Assembly: GCA_046349435.1 (NCBI GenBank)
Contig: JAXMCI010000038.1
Location: forward strand, 1 to 64,000
Direction of reading: 5' to 3'
Length of the DNA: 64,000 nt
Origin: JAXMCI01 sp046349435
GTDB taxonomy: Bacteria; Pseudomonadota; Alphaproteobacteria; Dongiales; Dongiaceae
Made by a program: the position numbers and the translations under genes. The number at the start of each line of letters is the position of its first letter. Positions within the stretch are counted from its first letter, which is position 1. The notes beneath the pieces were generated by a model. The model was given only the letters and a program-made list of their open reading frames with translations, had not been told where the DNA came from and did not search any database. Shown here one piece after another: positions 52,077-60,890 of the stretch.

Positions 52077-52760
52077 TCAGTGCGGCAGCGCCGAGACCCC
52101 GGTGATCAGCGGGTGCAGCCCGAGCAGCGCCAGGTAGGCGACGGCGGCGATCGCCGGCGTGCGCCAGCCGATGCCGGCGAGGTCGAGCCGGGTGCGCCGC
52201 TCCGCGATGGCGCGCAGCGGCAGGTTGGAGGTGCTGAGCGCGAAGGGGCCCCAGGCGTTGCCCCAGCGCGCCCGCTTCTTGGCGTCGATGGCGAGCGTGC
52301 CGGCCAGCGCCAGCACCGCCACCGCGCCGAACAGCACGATCGAGGCGAGGTCGCCATTGGCGCAGAGGTGCGCCAGCGCCCACAGCCCGAAGCCCCACAT
52401 CACGGGGTGGCGGGTGATCGTGAAGATCCCGGCCGGCCGCGTGTCGGGCGGCCCGTCGGCATCCTGCAGCACCGCGGTGGGGTTGGGCTGGACGAAGCCG
52501 CCGACCATCAGCAGCAGGGCCGGGATCATCGCCAGGATGGGGATCCAGGCGGTCCAGCCGGGCGGCGTCCAGACCGGCGCGACCGGGGCCGCCGCATAGG
52601 CCCGCACCAGCCAGACCAGCAGGACGATCTGCAGCACGCTGTAGACGCCGGTGAAGCCGCGCTCGCCGAGCCGCGCCGCCAGCGGCGCGCGCAGCGGCGG
52701 GCTCGACAGCGCGAAGTGGCTGCCGACGAAGAGGCTCGCGGCGAGCAGCAGCTGGTCCAT
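52077..52760 (-). CDS. NnrU-family membrane protein, 227 aa
   Basis: Integral membrane protein with six or so hydrophobic segments. NnrU pattern: LLLAASLFVGSHFALSSPPLRAPLAARLGERGF at the start, FTITRHPVMWGFGLWALAHLCANGDLAS in the middle and DAKKRARWGNAWGPFA at the end. In denitrifiers NnrU is required for nitrite/NO reductase, but many members occur in non-denitrifiers and are related to isoprenylcysteine methyltransferase-like folds. No nir or nor genes are near. Confidence 0.88.
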   Translation of the reverse strand: MDQLLLAASLFVGSHFALSSPPLRAPLAARLGERGFTGVYSVLQIVLLVWLVRAYAAAPVAPVWTPPGWTAWIPILAMIPALLLMVGGFVQPNPTAVLQDADGPPDTRPAGIFTITRHPVMWGFGLWALAHLCANGDLASIVLFGAVAVLALAGTLAIDAKKRARWGNAWGPFALSTSNLPLRAIAERRTRLDLAGIGWRTPAIAAVAYLALLGLHPLITGVSALPH

Positions 52761-53455
52761 GGCGTCCCCCGGCTCGCCGCCATCATAGCGCCGGGGCTGC
52801 CCCGGCATGAAGGCGATTGCACCCGGGGCTGCCGCCGTCGTCGCAATCAGGAAGATGCCGGGCGAGGTCCATCTGGTCGTGGAGGATCGCAGCACCTCGA
52901 TCGTATGCTCGGTCGCCCGGAAGAGGATGATGACGTCCGCGACGGCAGACGGGCGACGTGCAGCGTGCAGGCACCCGGACCGCCCGGTCCCTGGCGCCCG
53001 GGACGGCGTCCGGCCCCGAGGGCGCGAACGCCGGCCAGGCCTGAGGCCCAGGCTTTCCACGCTGCCGAGCGCTCGGCCGTCCACTGCAGGATGGTCGCGA
53101 ACGCGCTGATCCTTCGTCACGCCTGCGGACGTCAGCACACGCCGGCACCGGTGCTCGTCGCCCCGACGGCGGGGACCCAGGATCGCTCGGCCATGCGATG
53201 AAACATCGCCCGCGATTCGTCGGCGCTGGCGACGCGGTGCCGGCCCGCCTCGATGTCGTCGCCGACCTGCGCGCGCCTCAGGGCCACCAGCTTCCGGCGT
53301 CCTGGGCTCGCGGTTCTCGATGAGCCGCAAGCCCTCGCGCAACCGCTGCATTCTGATCGGCCGGAAGGACCAGCCCGATCAACGCTCCTGATGCTCGGTC
53401 AGGACCACAGCGGGTCGGCATGGGCACCTCTGCGGCGAGAGGCTCAACGTAACAT
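52761..53455. other. Non-coding stretch between NnrU and folD genes
   Basis: About 700 bp with no convincing gene on either strand. Short open frames have protein-like pieces (for example a minus-strand segment reading FHRMAERSWVPAVGATSTG around 53137-53215) but no conserved domain, start or ribosome-binding site. It may hold the remains of a decayed gene; I see nothing assignable. Confidence 0.45.
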
Positions 53456-53476
53456 CATTGGCATAATCTGCCAATG
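53456..53476 (-). terminator. Stem-loop downstream of folD
   Basis: Perfect 8-bp arms CATTGGCA/TGCCAATG with a 5-nt loop, just 4 bp beyond the folD stop. It lacks a clean T-run, so it could be a weak terminator or an mRNA 3' end stabiliser. Confidence 0.5.
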
Positions 53477-53479
53477 GCT

Positions 53480-54373
53480 TCACCCCGGCAGGTCGACGCC
53501 CCGCTGGCGGGCGGCGGCGGTGAGCGTGTTCTGCAGCAGGCAGGCGATGGTCATCGGCCCGATGCCGCCGGGCACCGGGGTGATGGCGCCGGCCCGCTTC
53601 AGCGCCTCGGCGAAGGCGACGTCGCCGACGATGCGGGCCTTGCCGTCGGCGCCCTCGACGCGGTTGATGCCGACGTCGATCACCGTGGCGCCCTCGCCGA
53701 CCCAGTCGCCGCGGATCATCTCCGCCTTGCCGACGGCGGCCACCAGGATGTCGGCGCGGCGGCACTCGCCGGGCAGGTCGCGGGTGCGCGAATGCGCGAT
53801 GGTGACGGTGCAGCTCTCGCCGAGCAGCAGCGCCGCCATCGGCTTGCCGACGATGTTGGAGCGGCCGACCACGACGGCACGCTTGCCCGAGAGGTCGCCC
53901 AGCCGGTCCTTCAGCAGCATCAGGCAGCCGAGCGGCGTGCAGGGCACCAGCGCCTTGCCGCCGGTCGCCAGCCGCCCGGCATTGACGACGTGGAAGCCGT
54001 CGACGTCCTTGGCCGGGTCGATGGCGTCGATGATCGCCTGGGGATCGATGTGCCGGGGCAGCGGCAGCTGCACCAGGATGCCGTTGACCGCCGGATCGGC
54101 GTTGAGCCGGTGGACCAGGGCGAGCAGCTCGGCCTGGCCGGTCTCGGGCGGCAGCTTGTGCTCGAAGGAGCGCATGCCGGCCTCCTCCGTCTGCTTGCCC
54201 TTGTTGCGGACGTAGATGCGGCTCGCCGGATCCTCGCCGACCAGCACGACCGCCAGCCCCGGGACCCAGCCATGCTGCGCCTTGATCGCCGCCACCTGCG
54301 TCCCGACCCGCCGGCGCAGCCCCTCGGCGAACGCCTTGCCGTCGATGATCTTGCCGCTGCCCTCGCCGTCCAT
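53480..54373 (-). CDS. folD: Methylenetetrahydrofolate dehydrogenase / methenyltetrahydrofolate cyclohydrolase FolD, 297 aa
   Basis: Bifunctional one-carbon enzyme. Active-site lysine in YVRNKGKQTEEAGM, the substrate-loop QLPLPRHIDPQAIIDAIDPAKDVDGFH, NADP-binding GRSNIVGKPMAALLL and the C-terminal PVPGGIGPMTIACLLQNT are all standard. Length is normal. First visible gene of its strand group; DUF167 and YggT lie upstream on the same strand. Confidence 0.97.
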   Translation of the reverse strand: MDGEGSGKIIDGKAFAEGLRRRVGTQVAAIKAQHGWVPGLAVVLVGEDPASRIYVRNKGKQTEEAGMRSFEHKLPPETGQAELLALVHRLNADPAVNGILVQLPLPRHIDPQAIIDAIDPAKDVDGFHVVNAGRLATGGKALVPCTPLGCLMLLKDRLGDLSGKRAVVVGRSNIVGKPMAALLLGESCTVTIAHSRTRDLPGECRRADILVAAVGKAEMIRGDWVGEGATVIDVGINRVEGADGKARIVGDVAFAEALKRAGAITPVPGGIGPMTIACLLQNTLTAAARQRGVDLPG

Positions 54374-54418
54374 GCCTGCCTCGCTTGCGCCCTGCCGGTT
54401 CTACTCAGCCGGTCCCGC

Positions 54419-54757
54419 TCAGCCGGCCGCCTCGTCGAGCAGCGCGCCGACGCGCGCGGCCAGGACCGCGGGATCGCCGGCAATATGGAGAAGCTTGCGC
54501 CGCTGGGTGGCCCCGGCGACGACGGTTATCGTCCCCTTGGCGACGCCCAGCCGGCGCGCCAGCAGGGCCTGCAGCGCGGCGTTCGCGCGGCCGTCGACGG
54601 CGGGCGCGTTGACCGCCACCTTGAGGGCGACGCCGCCATCCGCATCGGGCGCCAGCCCCTCGAGCCGCTCGCGCGAGGAGCCAGGCGCCAGCCGGACGCG
54701 CAGCCGGATGCCGTCGGCGACCCGCTGCAGCGGCCCGCCGGGCGGCGGCGCGCTCAC
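54419..54757 (-). CDS. DUF167 (YggU-like) family protein, 112 aa
   Basis: Small conserved protein: IRLRVRLAPGSSRERLEGL near the start, VALKVAVNAPAVDGRANAALQALLARRLGV in the middle and VVAGATQRRKLLHIAG at the end are diagnostic. Starts at GTG 54757 with a GTGA overlap with yggT. YggT-DUF167-FolD adjacency is common in alphaproteobacteria. Function is unknown. Confidence 0.93.
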   Translation of the reverse strand: MSAPPPGGPLQRVADGIRLRVRLAPGSSRERLEGLAPDADGGVALKVAVNAPAVDGRANAALQALLARRLGVAKGTITVVAGATQRRKLLHIAGDPAVLAARVGALLDEAAG

Positions 54758-55041
54758 ATCGCGTAGAGCAGGTTGCGCCGGATCAGGTCCTGGATGAACC
54801 AGATGATCAGGATCAGGATCACCGGCGAGACGTCGACGCCGCCGAGGTTGGGCAGGATGCGCCGGATCGGCCGCAGCGCCGGCTCGGTGACCTTCCAGAG
54901 GAAGTCGTTGATCGAATAGACCAGCCGGTTGCGGGTGTTGAGCACGTCGAAGGCGAGCAGCCAGCTGAGGATCGCCGAGGCGATCAGCACCCACTTGTAG
55001 ATGTCGAGCACGGTGATGATCAGCAGCAGGAGGGAGGTCAT
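54754..55041 (-). CDS. YggT-family membrane protein, 95 aa
   Basis: Two hydrophobic segments (LLLIITVLDIYKWVLIASAILSWLL and VILILIIWFIQDLI) around the conserved FLWKVTEPALRPIRRILPNLGGVDVSP. YggT proteins are linked to osmotic shock, cell division or membrane-protein insertion in different bacteria. Coupled to the DUF167 gene. Confidence 0.93.
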   Translation of the reverse strand: MTSLLLLIITVLDIYKWVLIASAILSWLLAFDVLNTRNRLVYSINDFLWKVTEPALRPIRRILPNLGGVDVSPVILILIIWFIQDLIRRNLLYAM

Positions 55042-55204
55042 CGGGCCGCCGGTGGGGTCGCCTGGGGTGGCCGGACCCTAGCGGGAGCGGTGGCGGCGCG
55101 CAAGGCGGCCTGGCCGGCACGGCTTCGACCGGGCCCGATCCCGACGACCCGCGCCGCAGCCGCGGCAAGGGGCTGGTCTGCCCGGCGGCGGCCGGCGGTC
55201 CCGC

Positions 55205-55852
55205 TCAGGAGAGCGCGGCGACGCCGGCGGCCGCACTCTGCATCATGTGCGGCAGGTTGCCGGGATTCTCGGTGAAATAGTCCGTGGCGCGGAGATAGGC
55301 CTCCATGGCCGGCCCCTCGACGGTCGCCCCAAGCTCCGGGACCGGCGTGCGCAACCCGGGATCTCCGCCATCCAGCCAGGTGAGCAGCTTGCTCGGCGCG
55401 CCCGTCATGTTGATCCAGAGCGCCATGTAGATGACGGCCTTGGGCGCGATCGCGCGCCCGGCCCTGCCGGCGTGCTGGATGCATCGGTCCACCCCGCCAT
55501 AGACCACGCCCAGGATCGTCTCGTCCATTGCGTCGACCTGCGCGCGGGCTCCGAGCAGCGCGTCGTTGACCCGTCGCGTTTCCGCCGCGGTCAGCGGATT
55601 GGCGATGAGATGGACCGACAGCCGCCGCACCAGGTCGGCAATGTCGGGCGCCGGCAGACCGGCATCGGCCAGCGCCTGTCGGAAGGTGCGCACCACCTCC
55701 GGCTGGCCGGCTGCGAGGTCGCCCTGCATGAACCCGAAGCTGGCGCCGCTCTTGCCCTTTCCGGCGAAACTCAGCTGGTAGGGGCTGGCATCGCCGATCT
55801 CGTGCAGCCGGAGCGCGATGCGAATGCCGGGCTTGAGTGCTTCGTCTGGCAT
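55205..55852 (-). CDS. Hypothetical protein with a SFGFMQGD-type motif, 215 aa
   Basis: No firm family. ASPYQLSFAGKGKSGASFGFMQGDLAAGQ near residues 22-50 looks like the active-site region of a lysozyme- or chitosanase-like fold (glycine-rich with GFMQG), but I cannot identify catalytic residues. The rest is helical with alternating charged and hydrophobic residues and ends PHMMQSAAAGVAALS. No signal peptide is seen. Last gene of a three-gene unit with a lipoprotein and a helical protein (16-bp and 12-bp gaps). Confidence 0.6.
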   Translation of the reverse strand: MPDEALKPGIRIALRLHEIGDASPYQLSFAGKGKSGASFGFMQGDLAAGQPEVVRTFRQALADAGLPAPDIADLVRRLSVHLIANPLTAAETRRVNDALLGARAQVDAMDETILGVVYGGVDRCIQHAGRAGRAIAPKAVIYMALWINMTGAPSKLLTWLDGGDPGLRTPVPELGATVEGPAMEAYLRATDYFTENPGNLPHMMQSAAAGVAALS

Positions 55853-55868
55853 GGCGTCCTCGCTCCGG

Positions 55869-56234
55869 CTAGGGGTTCGGGTTCTTCGGTTTCGGTGCAA
55901 GCTTCTGCAAGGCGTCGACCACCTTCTTCCCGTCGCCGAGGAAGCCGGCGATCTTGGCCAGGAAGGTCGCGGCATCGACCATCTGCGCGGCGGTGGCGTT
56001 CATCCGGTCGGTCGCGTTCTTGATGATGTCGATCGCCGTGGTGAGCTCGGCGCTGCTCAGTATCGAGGCGAGGGCCTGAGCGAGGATCGCGTCGCGCTGA
56101 TCCTCCAGGTTCCGGATCACCGGCTCCATTCCTTCGGCGCCGGCATTCTTCAACGCACCGGCTGCGAGTATTCGCGCGCTGATCGACCTCACCGCCTCGT
56201 CTCTCTTCGTCAGGATATCCTGGATCGTCGGCAT
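55869..56234 (-). CDS. Hypothetical helical protein, 121 aa
   Basis: Unknown. Predicted all-alpha: MPTIQDILTKRDEAVRSISARIL, LEDQRDAILAQALASILSSAELTTAIDIIKNATDRMNATAAQMVDAATFLAKIAGFLGDGKKVVDALQKL, then a PKPKNPNP tail. No signal peptide or membrane segment. Its first 24 codons recur without a start codon at 59186-59259, a remnant of a duplication. Lies between the lipoprotein and the 215-residue gene. Confidence 0.62.
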   Translation of the reverse strand: MPTIQDILTKRDEAVRSISARILAAGALKNAGAEGMEPVIRNLEDQRDAILAQALASILSSAELTTAIDIIKNATDRMNATAAQMVDAATFLAKIAGFLGDGKKVVDALQKLAPKPKNPNP

Positions 56235-56246
56235 GTGCGCGGACTC

Positions 56247-57224
56247 CTACTTCTCTGCTGCTGCGCTCGGGGCTGCCGCGGCCTTTGCGAGAGCCGATTG
56301 CAGCGCAGCTGCCTTGGACTGGAAATTGCTCAGCGCCACCACCAGCGCGGCGTAGTTGCGGCTGGGGTCGTTGACGGCGGCCACGAGCTCGTCGTGCGCC
56401 GTCACCAGTGCGCCGGTCGTAGCGCCTGGATTGGCGTCTCGCATGCCGTTCAGGACGGCGAGCTGCCCCTGCGCGCCAGTGAGCTGGCTGCGGTACTCGG
56501 CCTCGCTGACGACCGACTTGCCCAGCGGGTCGATCGTATCGCTGATCTCGTCCGCGAGTATCCTCTGCCGTGCGACGCTGACCCGGTCCAGCGCTGCGCC
56601 GACGGCGGCCGCGACGCTCGCGATCGGCGCCGCGCCGTTCGGCCCCTTGGTCCCGACCGCATTCACGGCGGCCTTGAGGCTGTCGAAGCGCTGCTGGTCC
56701 AGGGCCGTGCCCACCACCCAGCCGGCGAAGCTGATCGCCGCGGGCGCAACCACGCTCGCGCCCGGGGCGACCGCATCCGCAGCTGTGGCCAACGCCCCCA
56801 CGGATGCCGAGAGCTGCGCGACCGCCGCGTCGTAGGCCGCCCGGTCGGCCGCATTGGTGACGGCCGCCAGCGCGTGCGCGTAGTCCCTGAGCACCGCGAC
56901 CTTCGACATCACCTTGTCGCGTTCATCCATCAACGCCATCGGATCGGGCGCTGGATCGCCGAAGGGATAGAGCATGCAGGGAGCTTCGCTTCCGGGTGTC
57001 GAGCCGCGCTGGACGCGGCAGCTCGGTGCCATCGCGACCTTGCTGCGATTCCTGATCATGTCGCGCTGGATCAGGTCTGCGCGGTCGGCAGCCAGCCCGG
57101 CATAGCCCGATGAGACGGCATCCGACACCTGATCGACGCCGGTGCTGATCGCAGCCGTTTCCTTGGGAAAGCTATAAGGGGAGCAGGCGGCGAGACCCGA
57201 AAGCAGCAGCCAGGACCAGCGCAT
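56247..57224 (-). CDS. Hypothetical lipoprotein, 325 aa (paralogue of the 59272-60711 product)
   Basis: Lipoprotein signal MRWSWLLLSGLAAC with lipobox LAAC at residues 11-14, so probably outer-membrane anchored. The mature part is mostly helical with alanine-rich repeats and a Pro/Cys-containing insert MAPSCRVQRGSTPGSEAPCMLYPFGDP. I do not recognise the family. Ribosome-binding site GAGG precedes the ATG, and a good promoter lies about 35-60 bp upstream. First gene of a three-gene operon. The 59272 gene repeats it with about nine in ten residues identical over the first 110. Confidence 0.7.
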   Translation of the reverse strand: MRWSWLLLSGLAACSPYSFPKETAAISTGVDQVSDAVSSGYAGLAADRADLIQRDMIRNRSKVAMAPSCRVQRGSTPGSEAPCMLYPFGDPAPDPMALMDERDKVMSKVAVLRDYAHALAAVTNAADRAAYDAAVAQLSASVGALATAADAVAPGASVVAPAAISFAGWVVGTALDQQRFDSLKAAVNAVGTKGPNGAAPIASVAAAVGAALDRVSVARQRILADEISDTIDPLGKSVVSEAEYRSQLTGAQGQLAVLNGMRDANPGATTGALVTAHDELVAAVNDPSRNYAALVVALSNFQSKAAALQSALAKAAAAPSAAAEK

Positions 57225-57258
57225 TGGAATACCTCGACAGCACATTCTTTCTGCACTT

Positions 57259-57287
57259 ATTAAACAACATTCTGTCGAAGATTGCAA
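57259..57287 (-). promoter_or_regulatory. Sigma70-type promoter of the lipoprotein operon
   Basis: On the minus strand TTGCAA (57287-57282), 17-nt spacer, TTTAAT (57264-57259). Predicted start near 57252, 28 nt upstream of the lipoprotein ATG at 57224. The stretch is much more AT-rich than its surroundings. Confidence 0.62.
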
Positions 57288-57518
57288 TATGTTTTGTTGT
57301 TTTCAAACATCGCCGCGCACAAACATCCGGCGTACAACAATGCAGATTCTGGCCACCGCTTGGCGGGTCGCGGGAAGCGACCGGCCGAGCGCCGAGAGAG
57401 CCATGCGGCCAGTTTCTCCCTTGGCGCGCGAGCCCGTCAGCCCTGTAGATCGGAGGCCGTGCATTCGCGGGCCCTCCCCACTACAATCTTCGGCTGTGGG
57501 GCTGCGGACGGCGGGGCG

Positions 57519-59044
57519 ATGGTCGCGCGGGTCAAGACGGTGGCCTTCCAGGGCCTCGAGGTGCTGGAGGTCGACGTCCAGGTGCAGATGACGGCCGGCG
57601 GGGTCGCCACCTTCACCCTGGTCGGGCTGGCCGACAAGGCGGTCGGCGAGAGCCGCGAGCGGGTGCGCGGCGCGCTGCACGCCATCGGGCTGGCGCTGCC
57701 GGTCAAGCGCATCACCATCAACCTGGCGCCGGCCGACCTGCTCAAGGAAGGCAGCCATTTCGACCTGCCGATCGCGCTGGCGCTGCTCGCCTTCATGGGC
57801 GTGCTGCCGGAGGAGGAGCTGGCGCGCTTCAGCGCGCTCGGCGAGCTCGGGCTCGACGGCACCCTGGCGCCGGTGGCGGGCGTGCTGCCCGCGGCCATCG
57901 GGGCGGCGGCGGCCGGCCGCGGCCTGATCTGCCCGGCGGCACAGGGCGGCGAGGCGGCCTGGGCCGGCGAGCTCGAGGTGCTGGCGCCGGCCAGCCTGCT
58001 GCAGCTGGTCAACCACTTCAAGGGCACCCAGCTGCTGAGCCCGCCCAAGGCGCGCCTTGCCGAGCCGGCGCCGGCCGCCCCCGACCTGCGCGACATCAAG
58101 GGCCAGGAGAGCGCCAAGCGGGCGCTCGAGGTGGCGGCCGCCGGCGGCCACAATCTCCTCATGGTCGGCCCTCCCGGCGCCGGCAAGTCGATGCTGGCGG
58201 CCCGCCTGCCCGGCCTGCTGCCGCCGCTCGACCCGGCCGAGGCGCTCGAGGTCAGCATGGTGCACTCGGTCGCCGGCACGCTGGCGGAAGGGCGGCTGCT
58301 GCGCACCCGGCCGTTCCGCGACCCGCACCACTCCGCCTCGCTGCCGGCGCTGGTCGGCGGCGGCAGCCGGCGCGGCCCGGCGAGGTTTCGCTCGCCCATC
58401 TCGGCGTGCTCTTCCTCGACGAGCTGCCGGAGTTCCAGCGGCCGGTGCTGGAGGCGCTGCGCCAGCCGCTGGAGACCGGCCGCGTCTCGGTCGCCCGGGC
58501 CAACGCGCACGTGACCTATCCCGCCCGCATCCAGCGGGTGGCGGCAATGAACCCCTGCCGCTGCGGCCATCTCGACGACCCGGCGCTGACCTGCGGCCGG
58601 GCGCCGAAATGCGCGCTCGACTACCAGGCGCGGCTCTCCGGCCCGCTGCTCGACCGCATCGACCTGCATGTCGAGGTGCCGGCCGTCGCCGCCGCCGACC
58701 TCGCCTTGCCGCCGCCGGCGGAGGGCAGCGCCGCGGTGGCGGCGCGGGTGGCGTCCGCGCGGGCCATCCAGGCCGAGCGCTATGCCGGCCGGGGCGATCG
58801 CACCCGCCCGATCCGCACCAACGCCGAGGCCGACGGCGAGCTGCTGGAGGAGGTCGCCGCGCCAGATGCCGAGGGCCGCGCGCTGCTGACCCAGGCGGCC
58901 GAGCGCTTCCGCCTCTCGGCCCGCGGCTATCATCGCGTGCTGCGCGTCGCGCGCACGCTGGCCGACCTCGCCGGCGCGCCCGCCGTGCGCCGGCCGCATA
59001 TCGCCGAGGCGCTGACCTACCGGCGCATCGTGCCGGGGCGGTGA
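57519..59044 (+). pseudogene. comM: comM (Mg-chelatase-like AAA+ ATPase), frameshifted
   Basis: Full-length homologue of ComM/YifB, the hexameric helicase that extends branch migration in natural transformation. The N-terminal ChlI-like domain is intact (MVARVKTVAFQGLEVLEVDVQ), Walker A is GPPGAGKSML, and the second half (GVLFLDELPEFQRPVLEALRQPLE, NPCRCGHLDDP, LSGPLLDRIDLHVEV, FRLSARGYHRVLRVARTLADL) is in another frame. The break is at about 58375-58385, where GGCCCGG would be in frame with one more C. A loss of one base in a C-run, or a sequencing error, explains it. Confidence 0.88.
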
Positions 59045-59185
59045 GCCGCAGAGTCACGGGGTTAGCTAGCGCAGAACTCCGACGATCGATGAGCTGTGCC
59101 CAAGCCGCGAGCTGCCTTCATGAGCGCGACAGGCCTCAATTTCGAGGACCTCGTCCTGACCCCAGTGTGTGCACAGACAGGTCCG

Positions 59186-59259
59186 GCTGCGACTATGCGC
59201 GCGCTGATCGACCTCACCGCCTCGTCTCTCTTTGTCAAAATATCTTGAACTGTCGGCCT
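59186..59259 (-). pseudogene. Remnant of the 5' end of the helical-protein gene (copy of 55869-56234)
   Basis: Reads PTVQDILTKRDEAVRSISAR in frame, differing from the intact gene at few residues, but the start codon is AGG instead of ATG and homology stops after about 24 codons. It lies just downstream of the chimeric lipoprotein gene, in the same relative place as the intact helical gene after its lipoprotein gene. Confidence 0.75.
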
Positions 59260-59271
59260 GTGCGGGCATTC

Positions 59272-60711
59272 CTACTTCGCTTCTGTTGCGCCCGGGGCCG
59301 CCGCGACCTTTGCGAGCGCCGATTGCAGCGCAGCAGCCTTGGACTGGAAATTGCTCAGTGCCATCGCCATTGCGGTGTAGCTTCCGCTGGGGTCGTTGAC
59401 AGCGGCCACGAGCTCGTCGTGCGCCATAACCAGCGCGTTGGTCGTAGCGCTTGGATTTGCGTCTCGCATGCCGTTCAGGATGGCGAGCTGCCCCTGCGCA
59501 CCAACCAGCTGGCGCGTGTACTCGGCCTCCCCGACGATCGACTTGCCTAGCGGCTCGATCGCGTCGCTGATCTTGTCCGCGAGTATCCTCTGCCGTGCGA
59601 CGCTGACCCGGTCCAGCGCCGCCCCGACGACGGCCGCGACGCTCGCGATCGGCTTCACGCCGCTCGGCCCCTCGGTCCCCACCGCATTCACCGCGGCCTT
59701 GAGGCTGTGGAAGCGCTGCTGGTCGAAGGCCGTGTCCACTACCCCGCCGGCGAAGCTGGTCGCCGCGGGCGCAACCACGTTTGCGTCCACGGCGACCGCA
59801 TCTGCAGCTGCGGCCAATGCCCTTACCGATAGCGAGAGATGCGCGACAGCAGCGTCGTAGGCCGCTCGGTCGGCCGCATTGGTGACGGCCGCCAGCGCGT
59901 GGGCGTAGTCCCTGAGCACTGCCACGTTCGACATCACCTTCTCGCGCTCATCCATTAGCGCTATCGGATCGGGCGCAGGATCGCCGAAGGGATAGAGCAT
60001 ACAGGGAGCCTCGCTTCCCGGTGCCGAGCCGGGCTGCACGCGGCAACTCGGCGCCATCACGACCTTGCTGCGGTTCCTGATCATGTCGCGCTGAATCAGG
60101 TCTGCGCGGTCGGCAGCCAGGCCGGCATAGCCCGACGAGACGGCATCTGACACCTGATCAACCCCGGTGCTGATTGCCACCGCAGGAAGAGATGGACCCT
60201 GGCCACTCTTCCTTGTGTGGAGGAATGCTTTCAGGTAGTCGCTGGTCGCCTTGTTTAGGATGAGGCCAGCATCAATTAGGAATTGCAAATTTGCCGCAGC
60301 TCGATCTGGATCATTTGTCTTAATTACCTCAAGAATTCTCTGAGATTCAGCCTTAAATGATTCAAGATCGCGCTGCGCATTGCTGGTGTCCTGTTGAATC
60401 TTTTCTGCCGCGATCTGGCGCGTGTTTTCAATCTGCCTTTGTTCCCAACCGCTTAGCCAGCTGATGCCGGCATTTCCAAGAGTCGCAAGGGCTGCACCAA
60501 TGATGGCTAGGACCAAAGGATTTGACCACCGAGACCGCGCCTTCTCCTCTACATTCAGACGCAGCTCTTCGTCGAGGCGATGCTGCTCTTTAGCCTTTAG
60601 TGCAATTTCCTCTTTGCGAAGAACGTAATCTGCAAGCCATTTCTCGCGCTCAAACTCCAACTCTTGAGTGCTGATATCTGGGTGAGACGACTCCACTCCT
60701 TCCTGCGGCAC
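59272..60711 (-). CDS. Chimeric protein: coiled-coil/membrane domain fused to a lipoprotein copy, 479 aa
   Basis: Residues 1-180 carry an acidic/basic coiled coil (LEFEREKWLADYVLRKEEIALKAKEQ), a membrane segment (LVLAIIGAALATLGNAGISWL), and a helical region (ESQRILEVIKTNDPDRAAANLQFLIDAGLI). This matches a common but uncharacterised domain. From AISTGVDQVSDAVSSGYAG onward the protein repeats the 56247-57224 lipoprotein without its signal. The fusion point lies at about 60180. N-terminal DNA is visibly AT-rich: the lines at 60241 and 60301 count 50 % and 35 % G+C. The GTG at 60711 with GGAG upstream is preferred over the TTG at 60723. Confidence 0.68.
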   Translation of the reverse strand: MPQEGVESSHPDISTQELEFEREKWLADYVLRKEEIALKAKEQHRLDEELRLNVEEKARSRWSNPLVLAIIGAALATLGNAGISWLSGWEQRQIENTRQIAAEKIQQDTSNAQRDLESFKAESQRILEVIKTNDPDRAAANLQFLIDAGLILNKATSDYLKAFLHTRKSGQGPSLPAVAISTGVDQVSDAVSSGYAGLAADRADLIQRDMIRNRSKVVMAPSCRVQPGSAPGSEAPCMLYPFGDPAPDPIALMDEREKVMSNVAVLRDYAHALAAVTNAADRAAYDAAVAHLSLSVRALAAAADAVAVDANVVAPAATSFAGGVVDTAFDQQRFHSLKAAVNAVGTEGPSGVKPIASVAAVVGAALDRVSVARQRILADKISDAIEPLGKSIVGEAEYTRQLVGAQGQLAILNGMRDANPSATTNALVMAHDELVAAVNDPSGSYTAMAMALSNFQSKAAALQSALAKVAAAPGATEAK

Positions 60712-60890
60712 GTCACTCTCCAACTCTATCGAGAAGGCTAATAATCAAGTCCGGCCCAGGCGTAGCCCCGAGGACCTGCCACCGCCCTCATACCCATGCA
60801 AGTCCACAATCGCACAAAGGCTCTCGCCAATCACTTCGTTGGCACTTCTCAGAGATCTGCGCCACCGCAACTGGCCTGCAGCATTGGTAG

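Noticed and set aside
59066..59269. 67-codon minus-strand open frame between comM and the chimera
   Set aside because: It lacks a start signal and runs in another frame than the recognisable remnant of the helical gene in the same stretch.
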